From Oscillochloris sp. (lineage in GTDB: Bacteria > Chloroflexota > Chloroflexia > Chloroflexales > Chloroflexaceae), in the NCBI GenBank assembly GCA_012032775.1, contig JAAUQO010000008.1:1-59379 (forward strand): a stretch of 59,379 nucleotides of DNA. Direction: 5' to 3'. Below, one piece after another: positions 26,766 to 35,493 of this stretch. The position numbers were made by a program, and so were the translations under genes. The notes under the pieces are model-generated. The model had not been told where the DNA came from, did not search any database, and saw only the letters and a program-made list of their open reading frames with translations. Position 1 is the first letter of the stretch. Every line of letters begins with the position of its first letter.

Positions 26766-26844
26766 AGAAAAGCCATAGTCGTAGCGGCCTGCACTGCCCA
26801 CCTACTCACTGTGGTTCTGAGAAAAGAATCAAGGAGTATATCGT

Positions 26845-27525
26845 ATGCATATCCTGGTTGCCGACGATGATATCCCCAGCGTAAAACTCACCTCATTTGT
26901 ACTTGAGGAAGCCGGATATCGCGTCTGCAAAGCCTATGACGCTCCGGGCATCTTGCAGGCCGTCGAACAGAACAATCCCGACCTTATCCTGCTTGATGTG
27001 ATGATGCCGAAGTCCAGCGGCTTTGATATTTGCCGACAGATTCGCCGCAACTCAGACGTACCGATCATCTTCCTGTCCGGTCGCTCGCAGTTGCAGGATC
27101 GCGTCATGGGATTGCAGATCGGCGGAGATGATTATCTCGTTAAGCCGTACGAACCATCTGAACTGCTTGCGCGTGTCGAAGCCGTGTTGCGCCGTCGCAA
27201 CAGCGATATGCTCAACCCGTCTTCACGCCTGAGCCAGGGCGATCTGACGCTCGATCCGGTTGAGCATAAGGTGCTCTTCGCCGATGGTCGTACCGTCGAG
27301 CTTACTCCGCTCGAATTTCGCCTGCTCTACTATCTGATGAAGAATTCAGGTCGCATCCTGAACATCAGCCAGATTCTTTCGAAAGTCTGGGGTTACGACT
27401 ACGAGGGTGAGAGCAATCTCGTTGCAGTTTATATTCGCCGCCTACGCACCAAAGTCGAGAAAGATCCAGAACATCCCCGCCATGTGATCACGGTGCGTAA
27501 TCTGGGCTATAAGTTCGAGCCGTAA
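26845..27525 (+). CDS. OmpR/PhoB-family response regulator
   Basis: A 226-residue regulator with ATG 26845 and a strong site AAGGAG upstream. The receiver domain has DDD in LVADDDIPS, the phosphoacceptor in LILLDVMMPKSSG, Ser in FLSGRSQ and Lys in YLVKPYEP. The C-terminal winged helix has LTPLEFRLLYYLMKNSG, then VAVYIRRLRTKVEKDPEHP and VRNLGYKFEP. It is followed 120 nt later by a sensor kinase, its likely partner, with a hairpin between them. The signal and targets are not evident. Confidence 0.93.
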   Translation: MHILVADDDIPSVKLTSFVLEEAGYRVCKAYDAPGILQAVEQNNPDLILLDVMMPKSSGFDICRQIRRNSDVPIIFLSGRSQLQDRVMGLQIGGDDYLVKPYEPSELLARVEAVLRRRNSDMLNPSSRLSQGDLTLDPVEHKVLFADGRTVELTPLEFRLLYYLMKNSGRILNISQILSKVWGYDYEGESNLVAVYIRRLRTKVEKDPEHPRHVITVRNLGYKFEP

Positions 27526-27564
27526 GCGTATTCACAGCCCACAATTCGGCGAACAAGTTCCTTC

Positions 27565-27589
27565 AACGCCGGCGCATTGCGCTGGCGTT
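27565..27589 (+). terminator. hairpin between regulator and kinase
   Basis: AACGCCGGCGC and GCGCTGGCGTT form an 11-bp stem with one G-T pair and a 3-nt loop. It could be an attenuator or partial terminator that makes less kinase than regulator. Confidence 0.5.
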
Positions 27590-27645
27590 AGATTGAACCG
27601 ACCACCGACTCACCGGTCGCCGAACAAGTGAATTAGAGATTGTGC

Positions 27646-29844
27646 ATGGCTGTGTCCGAGACATTTTACGCCCGCGCAGAACCCTGGCTACGAGCCAACA
27701 TTCGTGATACGATTCGAGCCATCTTGCCACTGCCTGTGCTGGCATTGGCATGGTGGTTCGACCGTGTGCCGCTCGCAGCAGCGGCAACCCTCGGGCTGGT
27801 TATTTATGCGTTGATCAATCTTGGCTTGTTGATCCTGCTACATCAGACACCCCATCGCCGTAGACCCCACCAGACTCTGGCACTGCTCATCACCTCGGCA
27901 CTCAGCGACGCTATTTTGGCAGTCTGGATGTTAACCAATGCCGGGCCGTTGACGCTCGGGATTTTTCCAATCTATGTCGTGCTGGCGATGAAAGCCCTGC
28001 GCTATCGACGGCAGTTTGTATGGATTGTGCTGGTGCCGGCCTTCCTTGGGCCTTTGTTCCTGTCGGCGCTTTTCCTTCAGGCGCCTGCTACTCCCACGCT
28101 CACCACAGAACAGACGATCGCCTATTGGGGATTGGTCGGCAGCAGTGCATTTTTTGTCGGCTTGCTGCTGATTATGGCCGAGCACCGGCTGCGTGAGATC
28201 CGCCGGTTACAGCAGCAGATCGAGCAGATCAGCGAGGGACGTAACGAACGGGTCGCAGAACTTGAAAGCACCAATAACGATCTGCGTGTGCGGATCAGGC
28301 GTCAACAGGCGCTGGAAGAGAGTTTGCGCGCAATCACCGGCTCGCTGAGCCTTGATGATGTCCTGGGGCAGATCCTCGACTCGATGCTTCAGATGCTCGG
28401 CACCCCACGCGTCGGTGTTGCTGCGCTTACACTGGTCAATGAATCCGGGTTTACGCATCGAACACTCGGCACTTCTTCCAACCACGATGGCGGTTGGCTG
28501 CAACTGCTTGCCCAAGAAGTCGTACGGACTCAGGTGCCGGTGATGGTCGGCGATGCGCTCCACGAACGGCAGTGGCGTGAACTCCAGTCCTATGGTGTCC
28601 TGTCAGCCCTGAGTGTGCCACTGGTAGATGTGAACCACGTTGTGCGCGGGGCACTGACGGTTGTTAGTAGTCAGCGCCATGCCTTCACCCCCACTGAAGA
28701 ACGCCACCTGACTTCCTTCAGCATTCAAGCCGCAGTTGCGATTCATAACGCCGAATTGCACTCGGCGCTTTCGCAACAACAGGCGATGCTTCAGGCAGTG
28801 CTGCGCGATATCGATGACGGGCTGGTAGTGCTTGATGAACAAAGCACGATCGTCCTGACAAACCCGGTGGCAATGAAGGCCTTTGAACAAAGCGCCGGCG
28901 CCGAGGCGGATCTAGCCGGTTACCTGGAAGCAATTGCAACCCAGGCGCGCGAAACACCGGCCGATGCCGCCGACGATCGGGCAAGTATTACCGAAGACGT
29001 CACAATCGGCGCAGAAGGCAGCGAGCGTTTTTACCGCGTGTATGCTTCGCCGGTACGAGTTGATGGAAAATCGGGCAACCACATTGCTCTGGTGCTGCAT
29101 GATATTACCGGGCAAAAACTTCAGGAACGACAACGGGTTGAGTTCATTTCGATGGTGGCCCACGAATTGCGCAATCCGCTGAATACGCTCACGGGATTCT
29201 TGAAAGTCGTGCTGCAAGGGAAGGTCGGCCCACTGAACGAGATGCAAACCGAGTTCCTTGGACTCGCCGATGAGCAAGCCGGGGCGTTAAAGGGCCGGAT
29301 TTCCGAGTTGCTTGAGTTCAATCGGCTGGAAAGCGGCCGGTTGCGCCTGCAACCGCAGTGGAACGATCTCACCGATTTGATCGTGATGACATGTACGCGA
29401 CTACAGATCCAGGCCGAACAGTTTAGCCTGGCTCTGACTCACGACATTGAGAGACACATTCCGGAACTGTTGATGGATAGCGAACGGATCACCCAGGTGA
29501 TCACGAATTTGGTCGAGAATGCGATGAAGGCAACTCCGGAGGGTGGCTCAATCGCCGTTACGACCGAGCTCCGCAACACCGAAGTTCTGGTTCATGTGAG
29601 CGATACAGGTGTCGGAATCCCCGCCGACCAGTTGAGCAAGATTTTCGGGCGCTTTTATCGACTCGAGAACAAATCTTCCAAACACGGGGTTCATCTGGGT
29701 TTGGGGTTATCGATCTGCCAGCAGATTATCGAGGGCCATAATGGGCGAATCTGGGTGGAGAGCGCGGAAGGTCAGGGCAGTCGCTTCAGTTTTGCCCTTC
29801 CGCTCACACCACGTCCGCATCTGATAAGTGAACCGATTTCTTGA
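27646..29844 (+). CDS. membrane sensor histidine kinase with GAF and PAS domains
   Basis: A 732-residue inner-membrane kinase. ATG 27646 is preferred over TTG 27640. Residues 20-175 hold about five or six membrane helices (for example PLPVLALAWWFDRVPLAAAA and WGLVGSSAFFVGLLLIM). A short coiled coil (RRLQQQIEQISEG) leads to a GAF domain at about 235-390, then a PAS domain at about 400-505. The H-box is MVAHELRNPLNTL with phospho-His506, and the ATPase domain has NLVENAMKATPEGG, SDTGVGIP and LGLGLSICQQIIEGH. The GAF domain suggests sensing of a small ligand in addition to a membrane signal; the ligand is unknown. It probably phosphorylates the regulator at 26845. Confidence 0.93.
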   Translation: MAVSETFYARAEPWLRANIRDTIRAILPLPVLALAWWFDRVPLAAAATLGLVIYALINLGLLILLHQTPHRRRPHQTLALLITSALSDAILAVWMLTNAGPLTLGIFPIYVVLAMKALRYRRQFVWIVLVPAFLGPLFLSALFLQAPATPTLTTEQTIAYWGLVGSSAFFVGLLLIMAEHRLREIRRLQQQIEQISEGRNERVAELESTNNDLRVRIRRQQALEESLRAITGSLSLDDVLGQILDSMLQMLGTPRVGVAALTLVNESGFTHRTLGTSSNHDGGWLQLLAQEVVRTQVPVMVGDALHERQWRELQSYGVLSALSVPLVDVNHVVRGALTVVSSQRHAFTPTEERHLTSFSIQAAVAIHNAELHSALSQQQAMLQAVLRDIDDGLVVLDEQSTIVLTNPVAMKAFEQSAGAEADLAGYLEAIATQARETPADAADDRASITEDVTIGAEGSERFYRVYASPVRVDGKSGNHIALVLHDITGQKLQERQRVEFISMVAHELRNPLNTLTGFLKVVLQGKVGPLNEMQTEFLGLADEQAGALKGRISELLEFNRLESGRLRLQPQWNDLTDLIVMTCTRLQIQAEQFSLALTHDIERHIPELLMDSERITQVITNLVENAMKATPEGGSIAVTTELRNTEVLVHVSDTGVGIPADQLSKIFGRFYRLENKSSKHGVHLGLGLSICQQIIEGHNGRIWVESAEGQGSRFSFALPLTPRPHLISEPIS

Positions 29845-29912
29845 GGTTCCTGAAATTGTCATTTAATCGACAATCGTACTGACAATGCTGTTATACATCG
29901 CCCTTGGGCACA

Positions 29913-29921
29913 TGGTATAGT
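29913..29921 (+). promoter_or_regulatory. extended -10 promoter of the gene at 29966
   Basis: TGGTATAGT, predicting a transcript starting near 29928 with a leader of about 38 nt. This separates the following gene from the kinase transcript. Confidence 0.6.
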
Positions 29922-29965
29922 GATCAATACAGCGTATTTGGGCGATTGTTTGAGCGAGGTTTCGC

Positions 29966-31102
29966 GTGAACATGGCATTGATCGCGCTTCCCTGCCAGGG
30001 GAAGCCGGTAACACCGCCACTAACCCTTGCCTATATTGCGACGCTGCTTGAGCAGCGCCGGCATATTGTGCGGATCTACGATCTGGCATTGCAGCCGCAG
30101 GTCGCTCTGGAGGCCGCCTTTCAGCCGCTGCATTCTTTTAAACCAAATGTGGTCGTGGTTGCCGGGGAGCACGAAACGCAAATCCGTGAAGCGGTTGATG
30201 TACTTCAGCAAAACCGTCGCTGTGCAACGCTGCCGGTGCAGATGAGCCGGAGTGGGATCGATGCCAACTATGTCGCAGCAGATGTGATGGCCTGGATCGA
30301 TCGCCAGCAACACAGCGAATTCGCAACCATATTGCAGACGATCGACCAGTTGCCGCATCCGGCCCGCCACTTACTCTCGCTGGAAAGTTACGACCCGCGG
30401 GCGGTTGGTGGGGAACTCCAGACGCCGATTGTGATTGCAGGGGTTGATGCGCAAAGCAGCAAAGTTGTCTTTCGGGCACCGTCGCAGATTATTGCTGAAT
30501 TACGTGCCGTTTCGCAGGAATTCGGGCTACGCCACTATCACTTCGGCGAAATACCGGTTACATTGGATCGGGCGTGGCTGAGCGAACTTGCCACCCGGAT
30601 CAGCGATGCTCGGCTTGGCATCGGATGGGAAGCGATCGCAAATGCCGATGATCTGGACGATACATTGATCGCGAGTATTGCCCAATCCGGCTGCGAAAGC
30701 TTGAACTTCCACCTGGATGCGGCCCGGGTTTTCGAATCAACCTCGGCCCGCTCGACGTTAGTGCATGTTTTTGCAACCGCCCGCAATTGCGGAATCTTTG
30801 TGCGCGCTCACGTCAAGCTCGAACCACCATACGAATCGGTGCCGGCGCTGGTTGATGTCGCGGCAACTTTTGGACTCGACGATGTTCGGTTCGATGTCGC
30901 CCCATCAGAGGCGGTGAGTGTCGGCGCCGACGGCGTGCAACTCCAGGCGATGGCCCGGCAGATCTATGATGCCGGTCGTGATCGCCAGCGTTTTATCGAT
31001 CGCTTCGGCCCGGCCCTTGGGAACTTGCTCTGGAAACTCCGTGGCCCACGCTCGTCGCCTGCGCCCAACCTGGACAAAGATGATGGTCTGCCGGTAGCTT
31101 AG
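29966..31102 (+). CDS. B12-binding/radical-SAM-like protein without the 4Fe-4S cysteines
   Basis: A 378-residue protein whose layout follows B12-binding radical SAM enzymes such as the HpnJ/BchE type. The N-terminal ~130 residues read like the cobalamin-binding Rossmann domain (PPLTLAYIATLLEQRRHIVRIYDL, then NVVVVAGEHETQIREAV), and LPHPARHLLSLESYDP matches the usual linker. In relatives this is followed by the CxxxCxxC cluster motif; here residues 153-170 read TPIVIAGVDAQSSKVVFR with no cysteine. The later barrel pattern is intact (SQIIAELRAVSQEFGLRHYH, then LSELATRI and GCESLNFHLDAA). Only four cysteines exist (10, 86, 243, 275), none clustered, and the B12 motif DxHxxG is absent. It is probably a non-catalytic scaffold. 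GTG 29966 has GAGG upstream. Confidence 0.6.
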   Translation: MNMALIALPCQGKPVTPPLTLAYIATLLEQRRHIVRIYDLALQPQVALEAAFQPLHSFKPNVVVVAGEHETQIREAVDVLQQNRRCATLPVQMSRSGIDANYVAADVMAWIDRQQHSEFATILQTIDQLPHPARHLLSLESYDPRAVGGELQTPIVIAGVDAQSSKVVFRAPSQIIAELRAVSQEFGLRHYHFGEIPVTLDRAWLSELATRISDARLGIGWEAIANADDLDDTLIASIAQSGCESLNFHLDAARVFESTSARSTLVHVFATARNCGIFVRAHVKLEPPYESVPALVDVAATFGLDDVRFDVAPSEAVSVGADGVQLQAMARQIYDAGRDRQRFIDRFGPALGNLLWKLRGPRSSPAPNLDKDDGLPVA

Positions 31103-31115
31103 TAAGATACCGTGT

Positions 31116-31129
31116 ACAGGATACAGAGT
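31116..31129 (+). repeat. heptamer pair ACAGGAT/ACAGAGT
   Basis: Two 7-nt units in the spacer after the radical-SAM-like gene, using the same word as spacers near 22083, 33769 and 37911. Confidence 0.45.
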
Positions 31130-31173
31130 AGTGGGCGCCGATGGTGCCCATAGCGCCATCACGAGATGCAAAG

Positions 31174-31198
31174 CACCACGCTCTTTGCGAGCGTGGTG
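31174..31198. terminator. bidirectional hairpin between convergent genes
   Basis: CACCACGCTC (31174-31183) pairs perfectly with GAGCGTGGTG (31189-31198), with a 5-nt loop and TTTGT following. It separates the + gene ending at 31102 from the - gene ending at 31208. Confidence 0.75.
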
Positions 31199-31207
31199 TT
31201 TGTATGT

Positions 31208-32014
31208 TCAGCATTCGGTTTCAAGAAAGGCGCAAACTTGCCGAATGATCGCATCGCGCTGCGGCCCGAGCACCAGCATCTGGTGCGCCGTATTATCCCA
31301 CCAGATCAACTGCCGTGAACGGCTGCCGATAGTACGAAAGATCGTTTGAGCGCTTTGCGGCAACGCAATGTCGTCGTCGCGGCCGTGCATCACAAGCACC
31401 GGCGTTTGCACATGTGGTAAAGCAGTGCGAGCCGCGCTGAGCGTCCGGCGCAATTCATCAATCGCGCCGGTGGAAATACGAATATGCCGACGCAGGTATG
31501 TTTGCAACTCTGGATCATCGAGATCGGCATCGGGCTGCCGGGCAAGGATCTGCGCGCGTACCTGCGGATCGGCAAAATCAGCCCGTTCGAATGGATAAAA
31601 CCAGGGCATGGTGTAACGCGCCAACGGCAAACCCGCAACAATCCAGGGATCGGCGTTAATTGCGAGCGGCGTAGCAAGCAGTACGAGGCGACGCGGCGGT
31701 TGCTGGGCGGCGATTAAAATGCTCAATGCACCGCCTAACGAGAAACCAACCAGACTCACGGTTGTGCAACGGCTAAGCATATAGCGGTAGGCCGACTGAA
31801 CGGCGCCCAACCAGTCATGCCAATTGATCACCGCAAGTGCTGCGGGATCACCATAGTGGCCGGGTAGGCGCGGGGCAAACACCGTATGCCCGCGTTCGGC
31901 GAGCGCTATACCGAGTGGATGTAATTCGCCGGGTTTGCCACTGAAGCCATGAACCAGCAGGCATCCATGATTGCTGCCGGAGAATAAGAACGGTTCGCTC
32001 ACCAACATCTCCAA
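31208..32014 (-). CDS. carboxylesterase-like alpha/beta hydrolase
   Basis: A 268-residue cytoplasmic esterase of the Est30/YvaK type. CLLVHGFSGKPGEL carries the oxyanion HGF; the nucleophile is in VGFSLGGALS; Asp is in VMHGRDDDIALP and His in DNTAHQMLVLGPQ. The order and length match the carboxylesterase family that hydrolyses short to medium acyl esters. ATG 32014 is used; an ATG two codons later (MLVSEP) is equally possible. It lies downstream of the comEA-like gene across a terminator, so it is probably transcribed alone. Confidence 0.85.
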   Translation of the reverse strand: MEMLVSEPFLFSGSNHGCLLVHGFSGKPGELHPLGIALAERGHTVFAPRLPGHYGDPAALAVINWHDWLGAVQSAYRYMLSRCTTVSLVGFSLGGALSILIAAQQPPRRLVLLATPLAINADPWIVAGLPLARYTMPWFYPFERADFADPQVRAQILARQPDADLDDPELQTYLRRHIRISTGAIDELRRTLSAARTALPHVQTPVLVMHGRDDDIALPQSAQTIFRTIGSRSRQLIWWDNTAHQMLVLGPQRDAIIRQVCAFLETEC

Positions 32015-32040
32015 TACTGCAAACGTGCATCCAGCACGAT

Positions 32041-32073
32041 AAAGGCCACGAAGTATCCGTTACTTCGTGGCCT
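32041..32073. terminator. terminator of the comEA-like gene
   Basis: AAGGCCACGAAGTA and TACTTCGTGGCCTT form a perfect 14-bp stem with a 5-nt loop, 28 nt after the stop of the - strand gene at 32101. Confidence 0.7.
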
Positions 32074-32100
32074 TACGGCGTTGGAACGAGTTCCCGTAAA

Positions 32101-32808
32101 TTACACTTTCACCAGATGCCGAAACTCATTGATATTGTTTGGGCCGATACCCTGCACTGCGATCGCATCCTCAATTGATGCAAAGGGGCCATGTTCTGCG
32201 CGGTAAGCTACAATCCGCTGGGCGAGCACCGGGCCGATACCGGGCAAAGCGATCAGCGTATTGAGATCGGCAGTATTCAAATCGACGAGCTCGCCCAACG
32301 AAGGAAGCAATGGTGCGCCGGATTCGGGAACACTATCGGCGCCGCTGGATGCGAGCGGCACAGGTGGCTCTTCGCCATCGGCTTCAGGGGCAAATGAAAC
32401 CGGCGGTTCCGCCGACAACTGCTCCGTGGCTTCCGGCACCGTATCAGCGCCCGAAACTGCGATCACCTCAGGCTCTTCAGATGCAACAGGCTCGACAAAT
32501 GTCGGCGCAGCGCCCAAGGCAGCAGGCTCCTCATTTGCCGCCGGCTCAGAGGTTGGTGCGATAGGTGCTTCAGGCCGCGAAGTAACAGGTGGAGTACCGC
32601 GATGCACCCGCGTCACAATACGCCGTGGGGTTGTAGACTTCGACGCAGCCTCAGCAGGTATTTCAGGCGGCGCCGGTGCGGCGGGCGCTGGGGATGTAGG
32701 CGCCGCAAGACCAAACATCTCCGGCGCTTGCACACGACGTTGCCGCCAAATAAAATACACAATCCCGAGCACGGCAATCACAATCAGTAAACGACGAGGC
32801 CGCAACAT
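32101..32808 (-). CDS. ComEA-like helix-hairpin-helix DNA-binding protein
   Basis: A 235-residue membrane-anchored protein. One N-terminal helix (LLIVIAVLGIVYFIW) is followed by a long linker rich in Pro, Ala, Glu and Ser (about 25-165), probably extracytoplasmic. The C-terminal 65 residues hold the tandem helix-hairpin-helix: LVDLNTADLNTLIALPGIGP and IEDAIAVQGIGPNNINEF. ComEA family members bind incoming DNA during natural transformation. The typical SLBB domain is not seen; the extended linker takes its place. With the comF-like gene 1.2 kb away this suggests competence genes cluster here, although comEC is not in the window. Confidence 0.82.
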   Translation of the reverse strand: MLRPRRLLIVIAVLGIVYFIWRQRRVQAPEMFGLAAPTSPAPAAPAPPEIPAEAASKSTTPRRIVTRVHRGTPPVTSRPEAPIAPTSEPAANEEPAALGAAPTFVEPVASEEPEVIAVSGADTVPEATEQLSAEPPVSFAPEADGEEPPVPLASSGADSVPESGAPLLPSLGELVDLNTADLNTLIALPGIGPVLAQRIVAYRAEHGPFASIEDAIAVQGIGPNNINEFRHLVKV

Positions 32809-32877
32809 AAGATCTGCTCCCTGCTAGAATGCGGACCGGAACGAAAGCCACGCAACAAACGAATCACGACCGGAACC

Positions 32878-33738
32878 TTAGATATCGCTGGATGGCGCGC
32901 GCAATGAACGCAGCAAGCCGAGATTCTCAATATCCTCAGCCATATCATCACCTTTGGGCGTTTCGAGGATCATCGGTACAGTGGTGAAACGCGGATCATT
33001 CACCAACAACCGGAAGGCTTCCAGGCCAATGGCGCCTTTACCGATGTGATCGTGGCGATCGACCCGACTAGCGAAATCTTTTTGTGAGTCGTTGAGGTGG
33101 AAACACTTGATTCGCTCAAGGCCAATCAGACGATCAAATTCGGCGAAAGTGGCCTGATAATTTTCAGCGGCGCGGATATCGTAGCCGGCGGCGAAGATAT
33201 GGCAGGTATCGACACAGACGCCCATGCGATCGTGATGCGGGACTAATTCAAACAGCCGCGCCAGATGCTCAAAGCGCCAACCAAGCGCCGTACCCTGTCC
33301 GGCAGTCGTCTCAAGCAGCACCATCGTCTTCCCGCCGACACCCTCGGAGAAGAGCCGGTTCAGCGCCACGGCTTCACGCTCAAGACCAACATCTTCGCCG
33401 CTGCCGGTATGCGCGCCGGGATGGGTCACGATATACGGGATCCCGAGCAGATCGCAGCGTTCAAGTTCCTCGGCGAATGCCGCGATCGACTTCTCCCACA
33501 ACTCATCGCCGGGCGCGGCCAGATTGATCAAGTAGGAGTCGTGGACGATCACCGGGCCGATACCGGTACGCGCCTGCTCGGCCTTGTATGCGGCGACTTC
33601 CTCGGCTGCAATTGGCTTGGCGCGCCACTGCCGCTCGCTCTTACTAAAGATCTGCATCACCTCACAACCGACAGACTCGCCGCGAGCGAACGACTTGGAA
33701 ACTCCGCCGGAGATCGACATATGGGCGCCAAAAGGCAT
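32878..33738 (-). CDS. nfo: deoxyribonuclease IV (AP endonuclease)
   Basis: Endonuclease IV cuts DNA 5' of abasic sites in base-excision repair. ATG 33738 ([17 protein letters not shown]) is chosen by family alignment, with GGGGA upstream; the longer frame from 33765 is not needed. The 286-residue TIM barrel has the trinuclear zinc motifs: [61 protein letters not shown] and LETPKGD. All expected His, Glu and Asp ligands are present and the length is normal. It has its own promoter at 33807-33815. Confidence 0.95.
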   Translation of the reverse strand: MPFGAHMSISGGVSKSFARGESVGCEVMQIFSKSERQWRAKPIAAEEVAAYKAEQARTGIGPVIVHDSYLINLAAPGDELWEKSIAAFAEELERCDLLGIPYIVTHPGAHTGSGEDVGLEREAVALNRLFSEGVGGKTMVLLETTAGQGTALGWRFEHLARLFELVPHHDRMGVCVDTCHIFAAGYDIRAAENYQATFAEFDRLIGLERIKCFHLNDSQKDFASRVDRHDHIGKGAIGLEAFRLLVNDPRFTTVPMILETPKGDDMAEDIENLGLLRSLRAPSSDI

Positions 33739-33806
33739 AACATTCCCCAAAACTTGAGAAGACACCGCACAGGATACAGCATTTATCGGCTGAAATGTGT
33801 AAATAG

Positions 33807-33815
33807 ATTATAGCA
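33807..33815 (-). promoter_or_regulatory. extended -10 promoter of nfo
   Basis: TGCTATAAT on the minus strand, predicting a transcript start near 33800. A heptamer pair ACAGGAT/ACAGCAT (33769-33782) lies in the leader. Confidence 0.7.
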
Positions 33816-33979
33816 CAGGCGTACAGAAAGGTTCACCGGATCGCGCCGGCGGCGCACCGGCAATGTTGCAAGCAGTAATGCAGCGAAATCGGCCACTGTT
33901 AGCGCTGTAGGTAACGCACCCTTCGGCAATTGTGATCGGTACAGATCACAGGAACAATGCAGATTGCCGGAGGTGTACA

Positions 33980-34644
33980 GTGGCAGTTCACAATCTCATC
34001 AATCTACTCCTTGATTTGATTTTCCCCGATCGTTGTGCCGGATGCGGTGGCGCAGGCGGCTTATTCTGCTCGCGTTGTCGGGCGGTATTACAGCCCTACC
34101 CCGACGAGGATACCCCGGCAGGATTGGATGGCGCAACGGTGGCGCGGATTTATGCGGGGCCATTGCGTCCGGCGATGCATCGCCTCAAGTATGGGCGGAA
34201 GCGACGGATAGCCGAACCACTTGGCGATCTTTTGGCTACCGCACTGGAAATCGCGCCGCAACCGGCCGACGCATTGATCGCCGTGCCATTACACACTGAA
34301 CGATTGGCTGAACGTGGCTTTAATCAGAGCGAAGAGTTGGCGCGCGGCTTTGTTTTCGGGGTGGGCCGCCGATTCTCGCGGGCCTGGAGCGTAACCGCGA
34401 CACCGGCCACCAGGCCGGACTGAACAAACAGGAGCGGAGCCGCAATATTCAAGGCGCCTTTATCTGGCGGGGCACATCCTCACCACCGCAGCGCATTCTG
34501 TTGATCGACGATGTGTTAACAACCGGCGCCACCCTGGTTGCTTGCGCCGAAGCCTTACGCGCCGCCGGTGCGCGTGAGGTACGGGCCGCCGCTGTTGCCC
34601 GTTCGTTAGCGCCGACAACCATAGCCAATCGGAACAAATCGTAG
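33980..34644 (+). CDS. ComF-like phosphoribosyltransferase, frameshifted
   Basis: A double-zinc-ribbon PRTase-fold protein. GTG 33980 is used because GGAGG lies 7 nt upstream. The N-terminus has DRCAGCGGAGGLFCSRC, a four-cysteine zinc site. The middle has LKYGRKRRIAEPLG and VPLHTERLAERGFNQSEELA, both ComF hallmarks. The frame slips at 34363-34366 where one G of a GGGG run appears missing; it continues PPILAGLERNRDTGHQAGLN. The PRPP loop ILLIDDVLTTGATL and the end AAAVARSLAP follow. Corrected length is 221 residues. ComF is needed for DNA uptake in several bacteria, with an unclear molecular role. Confidence 0.88.
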
Positions 34645-34653
34645 AAATCCAGC

Positions 34654-34681
34654 ATTCGGGATTTGGAATTCCGAATTCCGA
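34654..34681 (+). repeat. heptamer array ATTCCGA x4
   Basis: ATTCGGG, ATTTGGA, ATTCCGA, ATTCCGA in tandem, 10 nt after the comF stop. The unit is the same as at 17517-17551. Confidence 0.8.
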
Positions 34682-34729
34682 TTTTACCCTATGCTACAAT
34701 GAAAAAGATAATTCACCAAAGGAATCGTT

Positions 34730-35476
34730 ATGTCCGTAGAGCGCAAGCGCAAGCCGACACCCGAACTAGAGATTCAATATCACCTGCCGCCGGAAGATCT
34801 ACCGCTGGTCGATCTCCTCGTAACCGAGGACGACGAACCAGTGGATAATTGGTATTCCGAGCGTCAACGCTGGCTGTTTTCCGATCCGCTGTACGCCGGT
34901 TGGCGCGGCGGGCCGACAGCCCGACCATTTGTGGCCGCCTCCGATATCGGGCTGTTTTACGCCCTGCGCCAGCCGCCGGTTGTGCCCGACGCCTTTCTGA
35001 GCCTTGATGTACAGGCGCCGCCAAACATCTGGCGTGAAGGGCGGGCCTACTTCTTCTGGGTGTACGGCAAGCCGCCGGATGTCGTCTGCGAGGTTGTCTC
35101 GAATAAGAAGGGCGGCGAAGTCAACCGCAAGATCCCACTCTATGCGCAACTGGGCATTCGCTACTACATCATCCTCGATCCAATGGGGCGGCTGCGCCAG
35201 GGAATGCTACGCTTGTACGAACTTACACCCACTGGGTATCAGATCCGTCAATCACTCTGGATGCCCGATATTGGCCTGGGTTTAACACTCTGGCGGGGTG
35301 AATATCAAGGTTTTGAACAAACCTGGCTACGCTGGTGCGATGAGCACGGCACACTCTATGCAACTGCGGCCGAATTAGCCGACCAGGAACGCATCAAGGC
35401 CGACCAGGAACATGCTCGTGCCGAGCGCTTGGCAGAACGATTACGTGCGCTGGGGATCGACCCGGATCAAGAATGA
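34730..35476 (+). CDS. Uma2-family (DUF820) putative nuclease
   Basis: A 248-residue member of the PD-(D/E)XK-type Uma2 family, expanded in cyanobacteria and Chloroflexota. Core residues are in [20 protein letters not shown] (Asp, Glu and Lys of the nuclease fold) and [18 protein letters not shown]. The C-terminal 40 residues form a charged helix ([22 protein letters not shown]) typical of the family's tail. ATG 34730 has AAAGGAAT upstream and a TACAAT box at 34692-34697. The physiological role of the family is not known. It ends 17 nt before the mutase gene, so it may be cotranscribed. Confidence 0.85.
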   Translation: MSVERKRKPTPELEIQYHLPPEDLPLVDLLVTEDDEPVDNWYSERQRWLFSDPLYAGWRGGPTARPFVAASDIGLFYALRQPPVVPDAFLSLDVQAPPNIWREGRAYFFWVYGKPPDVVCEVVSNKKGGEVNRKIPLYAQLGIRYYIILDPMGRLRQGMLRLYELTPTGYQIRQSLWMPDIGLGLTLWRGEYQGFEQTWLRWCDEHGTLYATAAELADQERIKADQEHARAERLAERLRALGIDPDQE

Positions 35477-35493
35477 TAATTGGAGGAACAACG

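Larger units (their letters stand above)
26518..26844 (+). other. 327-nt spacer: two hairpins and a promoter
   Basis: No coding region is seen. It holds the decarboxylase terminator (26534-26570, followed by a T run), a second perfect 12-bp hairpin (26620-26650) and an extended -10 promoter at 26757-26765 for the downstream response regulator, whose leader would be about 73 nt. Confidence 0.6.

Noticed and set aside
33739..33979. Small gene between nfo and the comF-like gene
   Set aside because: No frame with a ribosome-binding site was found; the stretch is explained by the nfo promoter, a heptamer pair and the comF leader.
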